Shown here one piece after another: positions 57,332 through 64,000 of a DNA stretch of 64,000 nt. A program made the translations under genes and the position numbers. The notes beneath the pieces were generated by a model, which saw only the letters and a program-made list of their open reading frames with translations, did not search any database and was not told the origin of the DNA. The DNA is from Echinimonas agarilytica. Lineage in GTDB: Bacteria > Pseudomonadota > Gammaproteobacteria > Enterobacterales > Neiellaceae. The first letter of the stretch is position 1. Every line of letters starts with the position of its first letter. Location of the stretch: assembly GCF_023703465.1 (NCBI RefSeq), contig NZ_JAMQGP010000001.1, positions 868,001 to 932,000 of the forward strand. Direction: 5' to 3'.

Positions 57332-57828
57332 TGAGACGTATTCTTTCAATCCTTTTGGAAAATGAGCCAGGCGCACTGTCTCGCATTGTGGGTCTCTTTT
57401 CTCAGCGTGGTTACAACATTGAATCGCTCACTGTTGCGCCAACCGATGATCCGACCTTGTCACGTATCTCCATCACCACCATGGGTGATGATCATGTGAT
57501 TGAACAAATCACCAAGCAAGTGAATAAGCTTGTTGATGTGTTGAAAGTGGCAGACTTGACTGACGGTGCTCATATTGAGCGCGAATTAATGTTGGCTAAA
57601 CTCAAAGCCAATGGCAACAGCATTCGTGAAGAGCTCAAGCGCACAGCAGATATATTCCGTGGACAAATAGTCGATGTAACCAACTCTGTTTATACGGTTC
57701 AATTGACAGGGCCAAGCGAAAAACTAGACGCGTTTATTAGCGCGGTTAGAGAGAGTACAGAGATCATTGAAATTGTTAGAACAGGTGTTGCTGGTATTGC
57801 TCGAGGTGAGCGCGCACTGCGCCAATAA
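57331..57828 (+). CDS. ilvH: Acetolactate synthase small (regulatory) subunit
   Basis: Regulatory partner of IlvI that confers valine feedback inhibition. From ATG 57331 (TGATG junction with ilvI) it is 165 residues (E. coli IlvH 163); the frame open from 57304 is not used. N-terminal ACT domain RILSILLENEPGALSRI with RGYNIESLTV, then the C-terminal domain containing EIVRTGVAGIARGER. Confidence 0.96.
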   Translation: MRRILSILLENEPGALSRIVGLFSQRGYNIESLTVAPTDDPTLSRISITTMGDDHVIEQITKQVNKLVDVLKVADLTDGAHIERELMLAKLKANGNSIREELKRTADIFRGQIVDVTNSVYTVQLTGPSEKLDAFISAVRESTEIIEIVRTGVAGIARGERALRQ

Positions 57829-57847
57829 ACCTTAGCAGGCTTGAAAT

Positions 57848-57877
57848 AAAAACCGGACTTATGTCCGGTTTTTTTAT
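57848..57877 (+). terminator. Terminator after ilvIH
   Basis: AAAAACCGGAC (57848-57858), loop TTAT, GTCCGGTTTTT (57863-57873) and further Ts: a strong intrinsic terminator. Confidence 0.9.
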
Positions 57878-58032
57878 ATATGTAAGGTTTTGCGGAGCCT
57901 GATCCCACTTTCATTGATTTAGATCCCGAATGAATCCCCTTTAGCAGGCGAAGATGACAAACGTATGACATAGTTAATGTTGAGTGAACTATTTTTAGTC
58001 AACTTGTTCCGCTAGGAATCGCACGGGGGTCT

Positions 58033-58512
58033 ATGATGATAAAGCGTCTAGCATGCCATATTGCCGGTCTCGTTGTGTTGATGTGCTCAAACGCTTGGGC
58101 TGCGGACGAAGTCGTAGTGCCTTTTTCGTTTGCTGAAAGTGGTCACCTAGTGATTGAAGTTTCTTTTAACGGCATGCCTCCTGCCGCAATGCTCATTGAT
58201 ACTGCAGCGGGTATCTCGCTATTAGACAAAAGAGCCGCAAAAGAGTTAGGCGTTGCGATTAATTCTAGACCGATGCGCGTCAAGCTCGCAGGTTTGGGTG
58301 CTAAACGCCAAAAGATGAATGATTTAGATGTCATCGATATTGAGATCGGAATGGCCGTTTTTGCCTCCCCTCAGTTCTACACCACTGATTTACACCATAT
58401 CCGAAAAATTAAATCGAATGAGCCTTTGGTGGGAATTCTCGGTACAGATTTTTTGGTGAAGCACAATGGCATTGTTAACTATGTCGACCAAACATTAACG
58501 CTTCAATGGTAA
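58033..58512 (+). CDS. Exported retropepsin-like aspartic protease-fold protein
   Basis: 159 residues with a signal peptide (cleavage near AWA, residue 23) followed by a single retropepsin-like domain: VEVSF-type strand, the active-site-like loop LIDTAAG with D56, then LVGILGTDFL near the C-terminus, the usual second half landmark. The catalytic triplet reads DTA where active enzymes have DTG or DSG, so activity is uncertain. Periplasmic location is inferred. First of three consecutive plus-strand genes for exported proteins. Confidence 0.8.
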   Translation: MMIKRLACHIAGLVVLMCSNAWAADEVVVPFSFAESGHLVIEVSFNGMPPAAMLIDTAAGISLLDKRAAKELGVAINSRPMRVKLAGLGAKRQKMNDLDVIDIEIGMAVFASPQFYTTDLHHIRKIKSNEPLVGILGTDFLVKHNGIVNYVDQTLTLQW

Positions 58513-58597
58513 AAATTTTGTTATAGAGTTTGTCTTTAGAATCAATATCCGCTATTTGTTTACTCCACTAATCAATATGAAATTGTGGAGTCTTTTC

Positions 58598-58777
58598 GTG
58601 AAATATATCTTATCTATAGTTCTTGTTAGCTCGGTCGCGCTTCTTTCTGCCTGTAGCCCTAAAGTGGGTTCGGAAGATTGGTGTACTGCATTGGAAGAAA
58701 AACCAAAGGGTGATTGGACGGCAAACGAGGGTGGGGACTATGCTAAATATTGTGTATTTGGAGCAGAGCCCGAATAA
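58598..58777 (+). CDS. DUF3012 family small lipoprotein
   Basis: Function unknown. Start at GTG 58598 is chosen because GGAG lies 7 bp upstream and the 59-residue product is then a compact lipoprotein: signal ending LLSAC with the lipidated Cys at 19, followed by the DUF3012 pattern KVGSEDWCTAL, KPKGDWT and YAKYCVF. Two remaining cysteines in the mature part could form a disulfide. Longer starts at 58556 or 58577 lack such a signal arrangement. Confidence 0.8.
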   Translation: MKYILSIVLVSSVALLSACSPKVGSEDWCTALEEKPKGDWTANEGGDYAKYCVFGAEPE

Positions 58778-58835
58778 AAAGTGCTGAGTTGGGGCTGCCA
58801 AACCATGGCAGGCTCCAACATTGAAGGAGTATTAA

Positions 58836-60128
58836 ATGAAAGCAATTTGGATTGCTATTGCGGCTGTCGTCGTATCTATCGCAGGCTGTACGCCTGTTCC
58901 CACGTCTGAGGCTGATCTTCATGGTGCTTGGTTAACTGAACGCAACGGCATTGAAGAAGGCTTTGTATTGCACGCTGGCGGTCATATGAGCCTGATCGGT
59001 ATTGCGAGTATGCAAGGAGTTGCATGGAGCTTTGACCCGCAAACACAAAAACTATCCCTGTCTACCAACACTGAACGTTATCCTGAACCCCAAGGAAGCA
59101 TGATTGATGTGGAGTCCATTACAGACGGTCAGCTTACATTAACGGGCACTGACTACTTTGCCGGTACTTATCGCAATGCCGACAGCGAAGTTTCTATTAT
59201 TAGCGGCGAAGTGCTTTACCGAGAGCGTATAGCCATGCCTCCTGAATCAGTTGTTCGAGTGACGCTAGAGGATGTTTCGCTCGCAGATGCGCCATCAACT
59301 CTAGTGGCAAATACCACTATTTTGATGGGTAATCGACAAGTTCCGGTCCCTTTTGTGTTGGCGGTAAAAAAATCAAAGGTAGACGCACGCCACAGGTATT
59401 CGATTCGGGCTACGATTAGTGCAAATAACCAACTGCAATTCACTACTACGCGTCACTATGGTGTGAATCCTATGCAGCCCAGTAGCCACTCAGTGATGTT
59501 GCAAAAAGTATCTCCTGCAAAACAGGTTCAAACATCACAAGATATGGTATTCAAAGGGCAATTGCCGAGTGCAACCAATGTGGTACAACAAACACTGATA
59601 TTAAAGCCTGACAATACCTACCGGCTGGCGAGCTCGTTCGAGGGAAAGCCTGATATTCCGGCAGAATTTGGCAGTTGGAAGAAAGTCGGCCCACAATTGA
59701 TTTTGGGGCAGGGCGACGGTAAATCTCGCCAATACCGATGGTTGGATTCTGGCGATTTGGAGCAGCTAAATCAGCAAGCGCAACCGATTAAATCGGATGT
59801 GTCGTATGTGTTGTCGCGAGTTTCAACCTCTGATATCTCAGAGCCTTCGGAACTTGTCCTTACCGGAGACTATCGCTACATGGCTGATGCGGCAATATTT
59901 CAGGAATGTGCATCGGGGAAACGCTTTCCTGTTGCTCAAGATCAAGGAGGTTTGGCAATGGAGCAGGAGTATTCTAAGAAACGTTCCGCGCCAGGAGAGC
60001 CTTTAAAAGTGACATTGGTGGCAAAAATCGAGCCTATGCCGCCGATGGAAGGCGAAACATGGATAGATACTTTGGTGATTTCAAATGTGAAGCATGTATT
60101 CGAGCAAGCAGATGCAACCTGCGACTGA
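58836..60128 (+). CDS. Multidomain lipoprotein with YbaY-like and NlpE-like domains
   Basis: 430 residues beginning with a lipoprotein signal (SIAGC, lipidated C18). Three parts can be seen: a lipocalin-like N-terminal region (about 25-118); a YbaY/YscW-type beta domain (GEVLYRERIAMPPESVVRVTLEDVSLAD, about 124-215); and an NlpE-like region (FKGQLPSATNVVQQTLILKPDNTYRL to VSYVLSR, about 237-328) followed by the second NlpE-type OB-like domain (TGDYRYMADAAIFQECASGKRFPVA onwards). The CxxC of E. coli NlpE is absent here. AAGGAG lies 7 bp before the start. A role in envelope sensing or outer-membrane homeostasis is inferred from NlpE only. Confidence 0.78.
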   Translation: MKAIWIAIAAVVVSIAGCTPVPTSEADLHGAWLTERNGIEEGFVLHAGGHMSLIGIASMQGVAWSFDPQTQKLSLSTNTERYPEPQGSMIDVESITDGQLTLTGTDYFAGTYRNADSEVSIISGEVLYRERIAMPPESVVRVTLEDVSLADAPSTLVANTTILMGNRQVPVPFVLAVKKSKVDARHRYSIRATISANNQLQFTTTRHYGVNPMQPSSHSVMLQKVSPAKQVQTSQDMVFKGQLPSATNVVQQTLILKPDNTYRLASSFEGKPDIPAEFGSWKKVGPQLILGQGDGKSRQYRWLDSGDLEQLNQQAQPIKSDVSYVLSRVSTSDISEPSELVLTGDYRYMADAAIFQECASGKRFPVAQDQGGLAMEQEYSKKRSAPGEPLKVTLVAKIEPMPPMEGETWIDTLVISNVKHVFEQADATCD

Positions 60129-60133
60129 TATAA

Positions 60134-60159
60134 GCCCAATGCATTGAGGTACATTGGGC
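60134..60159. terminator. Hairpin between convergent lipoprotein and ygfZ genes
   Basis: GCCCAATG (60134-60141) pairs with CATTGGGC (60152-60159), 10-base loop, no T-run on either side; possibly a weak terminator or mRNA end-protecting stem. Confidence 0.5.
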
Positions 60160-60167
60160 ATTGAATA

Positions 60168-61025
60168 TTAAGACTGCTCTAGCGTCGACAACGGATAGGG
60201 CAACGCTTGTAACGCCAACTGGCTGTTTACTTTCTCAGCGGCTCTAAATACCTCGTCAGTGGCTGAGTCAGCCGGTAACACGGCAAGCACATGCTGAGTG
60301 CCATCTTCTCCTGACACCGCATTTACTACTTGGCCTGCCCTGCGCCAATTGCCATTTCGATTGACCTCAACGGTGTCTCCGGCATGAATATTACAACCTG
60401 GACCCTTCAGGTAAAAAGTTGCTCGCTTTTGTTTCCCTAAATACTGCATTCGAGCAATGGTTTCTTGGCCGATGTAGCATCCTTTCTTAAAGTTAACCGC
60501 GTTTAGATCTGCTTGATTTAACATTTGCGGCACGAATTCTGACACCATGTCTGGGTGCTCTAATTCTGGCCATACTTGTTCAATGTGGTGAATAAACCAA
60601 GCTGTGTTGTTCACTTCGGTGGCAATAAAGTCCGAAGTTAATATTAATGCACAATTTTCCACCGTTGGAATTTGAATTGCCCCTGCAAGGTCAATTGGAC
60701 TGAGACTGCCGGATACTTGCCAATCGTCGCTTACGTCTTTTATCTCTGCTTTGGCGAATACAGCAAATTTTTGCAGAGCCGCTAAGCAAGGTGCCAGAAT
60801 GCTTTTGCGTAATACCATTAGGATTCGATCAGAATCTTGGCTTAATACGAAATTACTCCACATTTTGCCCTTGGCATCACAATGACAGCCCGCCAGTGAA
60901 CCGAGTTCGGCCAGTTGGGTCATGTCGCAGGTAAACTGACCCTGTAAGTAGCTAATTCGGTCATCACCAGAGATTTCAATGACCCCGTATTCAGGGAGCG
61001 AATATAATTGACTCATGCGCGGCAT
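60168..61025 (-). CDS. ygfZ: Folate-dependent Fe-S cluster protein YgfZ (IbaG-type GcvT fold)
   Basis: Tetrahydrofolate-binding protein needed for maintenance of certain iron-sulfur enzymes. 285 residues with the hallmark KGCYIGQE, C183 being the conserved cysteine, and the ISYLQGQFTCD N-terminal motif. It is divergent from sdhE, as in E. coli. Confidence 0.95.
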   Translation of the reverse strand: MPRMSQLYSLPEYGVIEISGDDRISYLQGQFTCDMTQLAELGSLAGCHCDAKGKMWSNFVLSQDSDRILMVLRKSILAPCLAALQKFAVFAKAEIKDVSDDWQVSGSLSPIDLAGAIQIPTVENCALILTSDFIATEVNNTAWFIHHIEQVWPELEHPDMVSEFVPQMLNQADLNAVNFKKGCYIGQETIARMQYLGKQKRATFYLKGPGCNIHAGDTVEVNRNGNWRRAGQVVNAVSGEDGTQHVLAVLPADSATDEVFRAAEKVNSQLALQALPYPLSTLEQS

Positions 61026-61155
61026 AATCCTTTTATGTTGATGTTTGTAAGATGGGGATCATTGGTCTTTGTTTCAAGAGCAGAGAAGGTTGGGGCCGCA
61101 CGATTTGTGGGTTATATTACCTGCTCATCTAATTGTTTGTTTGGAGTGAAACTGA

Positions 61156-61419
61156 ATGTCAGAACTTGATGCGTCTGCGGCCCGGCTACGTTGGGGATGT
61201 CGTCGCGGTATGCTTGAATTGGATGTTATTCTGGTGCCTTATTTCGACACTTGTTTTGCTGCATTAACGCCCGAGCAGAAAACCATATTTGAACGCTTTT
61301 TAGAAAGCGATGACCCCGATCTATTTGCTTGGTTGATGGGGCATGATGAATGTAAAGACAAAGACCTAGCATGGATGGTAGAGCAGATTGTCGCATACAA
61401 TAAAAGCCTTCTTCGCTGA
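61156..61419 (+). CDS. sdhE: Flavinylation factor SdhE
   Basis: Assists covalent FAD attachment to succinate dehydrogenase. 87 residues with the RGxxE motif at R17-E21 and the second half motif FLESDDPDLFAWLMG. The tail overlaps the putative ygfX start by 32 bp. Confidence 0.94.
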   Translation: MSELDASAARLRWGCRRGMLELDVILVPYFDTCFAALTPEQKTIFERFLESDDPDLFAWLMGHDECKDKDLAWMVEQIVAYNKSLLR

Positions 61420-61843
61420 GTTTTCACCCTCTACGGCTAGTGTCAAGGTATTGTGGCTTGCTTCTGCAATCGGGAGTCTTTGTTGTATGGGTAGCGTTTA
61501 CTACGGAGCGTTGAGTCAGCGGATTGTGGCGATTGCGGTAGTCATCGTACTCGGCTTACTCTTGTACAAGCTGCAACGAAAACTCCAAACGTATTCAGGG
61601 CGGCTTGATATTCAGGACGGTACCGATGTGCGCCTTAGTGTTGCCAATGCTAACATTCAAGGCGTGCTCCAAAGTCCAATTTTCTTAAGTTCTTTAGGAT
61701 GCGGTTTTCGTATTCTAGAAGGCAACCAAACGCAGTATTGGTGTTTTATTGCTCGGGACAGTGTCAGCGAGCTCGCCTTTAGCGAACTCACTGCCCTACT
61801 TCAAACCCAACGTGCCGTTATAGCGAAGGCGGCGTTGGATTAA
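61388..61843 (+). CDS. ygfX: YgfX-type inner membrane protein
   Basis: In E. coli YgfX is a membrane protein encoded with SdhE and reported to affect FtsZ and MreB. The frame can start at TTG 61388 (151 residues, inside sdhE), but no good ribosome-binding site is seen and a shorter start is possible. Two membrane segments (about 22-58), then a soluble region. Named mainly from position and topology. The last 26 bp overlap the convergent nadB gene. Confidence 0.7.
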   Translation: MSHTIKAFFAEFSPSTASVKVLWLASAIGSLCCMGSVYYGALSQRIVAIAVVIVLGLLLYKLQRKLQTYSGRLDIQDGTDVRLSVANANIQGVLQSPIFLSSLGCGFRILEGNQTQYWCFIARDSVSELAFSELTALLQTQRAVIAKAALD

Positions 61844-63446
61844 CCGGGCCAGGCACCAATATGGTGGGCTGACTGTTTTCAGCTTTGTCTGGGTAATCTA
61901 AGTTGTAATGTAAGCCACGACTTTCTTTGCGCTGCATTGCACAACGTACGATTAATTCAGCCACTTGCACTAGATTTCTCAACTCTAATACATTGTTACC
62001 GACTCTGAAATTTGAATAGTAATCATGCATTTCTTGTTGTAACAATTGAATGCGTCGTAAAGCGCGTTCGAGTCGCTTGTCTGTTCTGACGATACCAACG
62101 TAATCCCACATAAATAGGCGCAATTCATGCCAGTTGTGCTGGATCACGACCTCCTCATCTGAACATTCAACTTGGCTCTCGTCCCACGGTGGAATGTCAA
62201 TTAAATCGCAAGGACGACTCAAGTGCTTCACAATGTTTTGTGCTGCGGCTTCAGCAAATACAACGCATTCAAGCAGTGAGTTGCTGGCCATTCGGTTGGC
62301 ACCATGTAGGCCGGTATAGCTCACTTCTCCAATAGCATACAAAGATTCAACATCGGTTTTGCCGCGCATATCTACAACTACGCCGCCGCAGGTGTAGTGT
62401 GCGGCAGGAACCACTGGAATGGGTTGTTCTGTGATATCAATACCCAGCGAGAGCAGCTTTTTGTGAATCGTAGGGAAGTGGCTGCGTACAAAGTCGGCAG
62501 GCTTGTGTGAAATGTCTAAATACACACAATCGGCCCCTAAACGTTTCATTTCATAATCAATTGCACGGGCAACGATGTCACGTGGGGCTAACTCCAACCG
62601 CTCATCAAAGCGATGCATAAAACGCTCGCCATTTGGCAGTGTTAAATGAGCGCCTTCGCCTCGCAATGCTTCGGTGAGCAAAAAGTTTCGAGCTTCAGGG
62701 TGATACAAGCAGGTGGGGTGAAATTGGTTAAATTCCATATTCGCCACACGGCACCCAGCTCTCCATGCCATTGCAATACCGTCGCCGGATGCAACATCTG
62801 GATTACTGGTGTATTGATAAACTTTAGACGAGCCACCCGTCGCTAACATAACGAATCGAGCGCGCAGGGTTTCGACTTTTTCCAGGTTGCGGTTCCAGAT
62901 ATATGCGCCGTGTACTTTGTTATCTGAAAGGCCGAGTTTATTTCCGGTGATGAGGTCTACTGCATTAAAACGTTCGAGCAATTCAATGTTTGGATTGTTG
63001 CGAACTGCGTCAACGAGTGTAGTTTGAACCGCTTTTCCGGTTGCATCTGCAGCATGAAGAATGCGGCGGTGGCTGTGGCCTCCCTCGCGCGTTAAATGAT
63101 ACTTTTGTTCGCCGTTGCCATCTTCAAAGGTGTCAAATGGAACTCCTTTATCAATGAGCCATTGAATGCTCTGACGCGCATTAGATGCGGTATATCTGAC
63201 AACGTCAGCGTCGCAAAGTCCAGCGCCGGCAATAAGGGTATCTTCGACATGAGAGTCAACTGTGTCGGTTTCGTCAAACACCGCCGCGATTCCGCCTTGT
63301 GCGTAGTATGTCGCACCCTCGGTGAGCGGGCCTTTACTTAAAACAATCACTTTGGCATCGTGGGCGAGCCGAAGTGCGGCAGTGAGACCGGCGGCTCCAC
63401 TTCCGATAATGAGCACATCACAGGTATAATCAGCAGGTTGTTTCAT
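61818..63446 (-). CDS. nadB: L-aspartate oxidase
   Basis: FAD enzyme that oxidises aspartate to iminoaspartate, the first step of quinolinate and NAD synthesis. 542 residues with the FAD motif GSGAAG at 15-20, the [13 protein letters not shown] active-site region and EFNQFHPT. Three-helix fumarate-reductase-type C-terminus. Divergent from rpoE, as in E. coli; the quinolinate it leads to is used by NadC (43459-44301). Confidence 0.96.
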   Translation of the reverse strand: MKQPADYTCDVLIIGSGAAGLTAALRLAHDAKVIVLSKGPLTEGATYYAQGGIAAVFDETDTVDSHVEDTLIAGAGLCDADVVRYTASNARQSIQWLIDKGVPFDTFEDGNGEQKYHLTREGGHSHRRILHAADATGKAVQTTLVDAVRNNPNIELLERFNAVDLITGNKLGLSDNKVHGAYIWNRNLEKVETLRARFVMLATGGSSKVYQYTSNPDVASGDGIAMAWRAGCRVANMEFNQFHPTCLYHPEARNFLLTEALRGEGAHLTLPNGERFMHRFDERLELAPRDIVARAIDYEMKRLGADCVYLDISHKPADFVRSHFPTIHKKLLSLGIDITEQPIPVVPAAHYTCGGVVVDMRGKTDVESLYAIGEVSYTGLHGANRMASNSLLECVVFAEAAAQNIVKHLSRPCDLIDIPPWDESQVECSDEEVVIQHNWHELRLFMWDYVGIVRTDKRLERALRRIQLLQQEMHDYYSNFRVGNNVLELRNLVQVAELIVRCAMQRKESRGLHYNLDYPDKAENSQPTILVPGPVNPTPPSL

Positions 63447-63552
63447 GTGTTTTGTGGCGCGAAGAGCGTGTCCTTGTTATGTTAGCGGAACTTTGAGTAA
63501 CGTTACATAGATCTCAATTTCAAATCATAATAATTTTTTTACAAAAATATCC

Positions 63553-63578
63553 GAACTTTTTCGAAAGGCTTGAGTCTA
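63553..63578 (+). promoter_or_regulatory. SigmaE-type promoter of rpoE
   Basis: GAACTT (63553-63558), then 16 bp, TCTA (63575-63578), in agreement with the sigmaE consensus GAACTT-N16-TCTGA. It lies about 67 bp before the rpoE ATG and predicts autoregulation. Confidence 0.7.
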
Positions 63579-63644
63579 CTCATGTAAGCCATTTAGCCGA
63601 TGACTAAGTTGAAGTTTACGGATTATACAGGAGATTCGGCTCGA

Positions 63645-64000
63645 ATGAGCGAACAAAGTCTCGACCAAAAATTGGTCGAACGGGTTCAGCAAGGCGATAA
63701 ACGTGCATTTGATTTGTTGGTTACAAAATATCAACACAAGGTTCATAGTTTAATTGCTCGGTACATTAAGAATCCAAATGAAGTGCAGGATGTTGCGCAA
63801 GAAGCTTTTATCAAAGCCTATCGAGCACTCGGTTCATTTCGAGGTGAGAGCGCGTTCTACACTTGGTTGTATCGAATTGCAGTGAACAGCGCGAAGAATT
63901 ACTTGGTGTCTCAAGGCCGACGCCCGCCAGCCGCTGATGTAGATGCTCAAGATGCTGAGTTCTATGAAGGTGGTGAAGTGTTGCATGAAGTTGCATCTCC
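63645..64000 (+). CDS. rpoE: RNA polymerase sigmaE factor (partial, 5' end)
   Basis: Extracytoplasmic-function sigma factor for envelope stress. The reading frame from ATG 63645 is open for 118 codons to the window edge: MSEQSLDQKLVERVQQGD start, sigma region 2 with KYQHKVHSLIARYIKNPNEVQDVAQEAF (split here by the -10-binding helices), then TWLYRIAVNSAKNYL. The gene continues past the window, where rseA and rseB would be expected. The nadB-divergent position agrees. Confidence 0.95.
   Translation, partial: MSEQSLDQKLVERVQQGDKRAFDLLVTKYQHKVHSLIARYIKNPNEVQDVAQEAFIKAYRALGSFRGESAFYTWLYRIAVNSAKNYLVSQGRRPPAADVDAQDAEFYEGGEVLHEVAS

Noticed and set aside
1-64000. Insertion sequences, prophage, CRISPR arrays, toxin-antitoxin or defence genes
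   Set aside because: None seen; nearly every gene belongs to conserved chromosomal blocks.

Overview
This window reads as an ordinary core-chromosome segment of a gammaproteobacterium, probably an Alteromonadales-type marine bacterium (Idiomarinaceae or a relative is my best guess, from inference only). The gene order tracks the Escherichia coli pan-hrpB-mrcB and mraZ-ftsZ-lpxC-secA-coaE-nadC-ampDE-pdhR-aceEF-lpd blocks. It also holds genes typical of marine relatives: DUF3581, DUF3012, a full type IV pilus pilABCD set, dciA and an M23 peptidase before secA. I saw no insertion sequence, prophage, CRISPR array, rRNA or tRNA gene. Base composition looks even throughout, with no obvious foreign island.

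Layout. 68-5125 (minus): panC-panB-folK-pcnB-gluQ-dksA, covering pantothenate and folate synthesis, RNA polyadenylation, tRNA modification and the stringent-response cofactor. 5433-6035 (plus): a secreted peptidoglycan-binding-type protein inserted in this conserved block. 6194-7821 (minus): sfsA, thpR and a small membrane protein. 8012-13774 (plus): hrpB, mrcB (PBP1b) and an OmpA-type lipoprotein. 13859-14416 (minus): a sugar O-acetyltransferase. 14785-32442 (plus): the complete dcw division and cell-wall cluster mraZ-rsmH-ftsL-ftsI-murE-murF-mraY-murD-ftsW-murG-murC-ddl-ftsQ-ftsA-ftsZ followed by lpxC. The genes through ftsA are separated by 17 bp or less or overlap. 32476-37146: dciA (minus), then an M23 peptidase, secA and mutT (plus). 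37240-44301 (minus): yacG-zapD-coaE-pilD-pilC-pilB, pilA, nadC. 44443-53140 (plus): ampD-ampE, pdhR-aceE-aceF, lpdA. 53235-55251: yebG (SOS), a secreted beta-propeller protein and a DUF3581 protein. 55613-57828 (plus): ilvI-ilvH. 58033-60128 (plus): three exported proteins of the envelope. 60168-64000: ygfZ (minus), sdhE-ygfX (plus), nadB (minus) and the start of rpoE (plus), which runs off the window.

The regulatory signals I can support are: an MraZ operator of three pentamers spaced 10 bp apart and a sigma70 promoter before mraZ; a PdhR operator before pdhR; a perfect-core LexA box before yebG; a sigmaE-type promoter before rpoE; an extended -10 promoter before lpxC; a terminator followed by a new promoter between aceF and lpdA; a candidate dksA promoter with a G+C-rich discriminator; and several intrinsic terminators. 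Starts were moved from the longest open frame for about 13 genes where ribosome-binding sites, signal peptides or family lengths argued for it.

I did not find a convincing undescribed multi-gene system. The best leads are modest: MraZ-like pentamers on the opposite strand facing the acetyltransferase gene; two non-canonical genes inserted in the dksA-sfsA-thpR-hrpB synteny block; a multidomain YbaY/NlpE-like lipoprotein lacking the NlpE CxxC; and the OmpA/TSP3 lipoprotein next to PBP1b.
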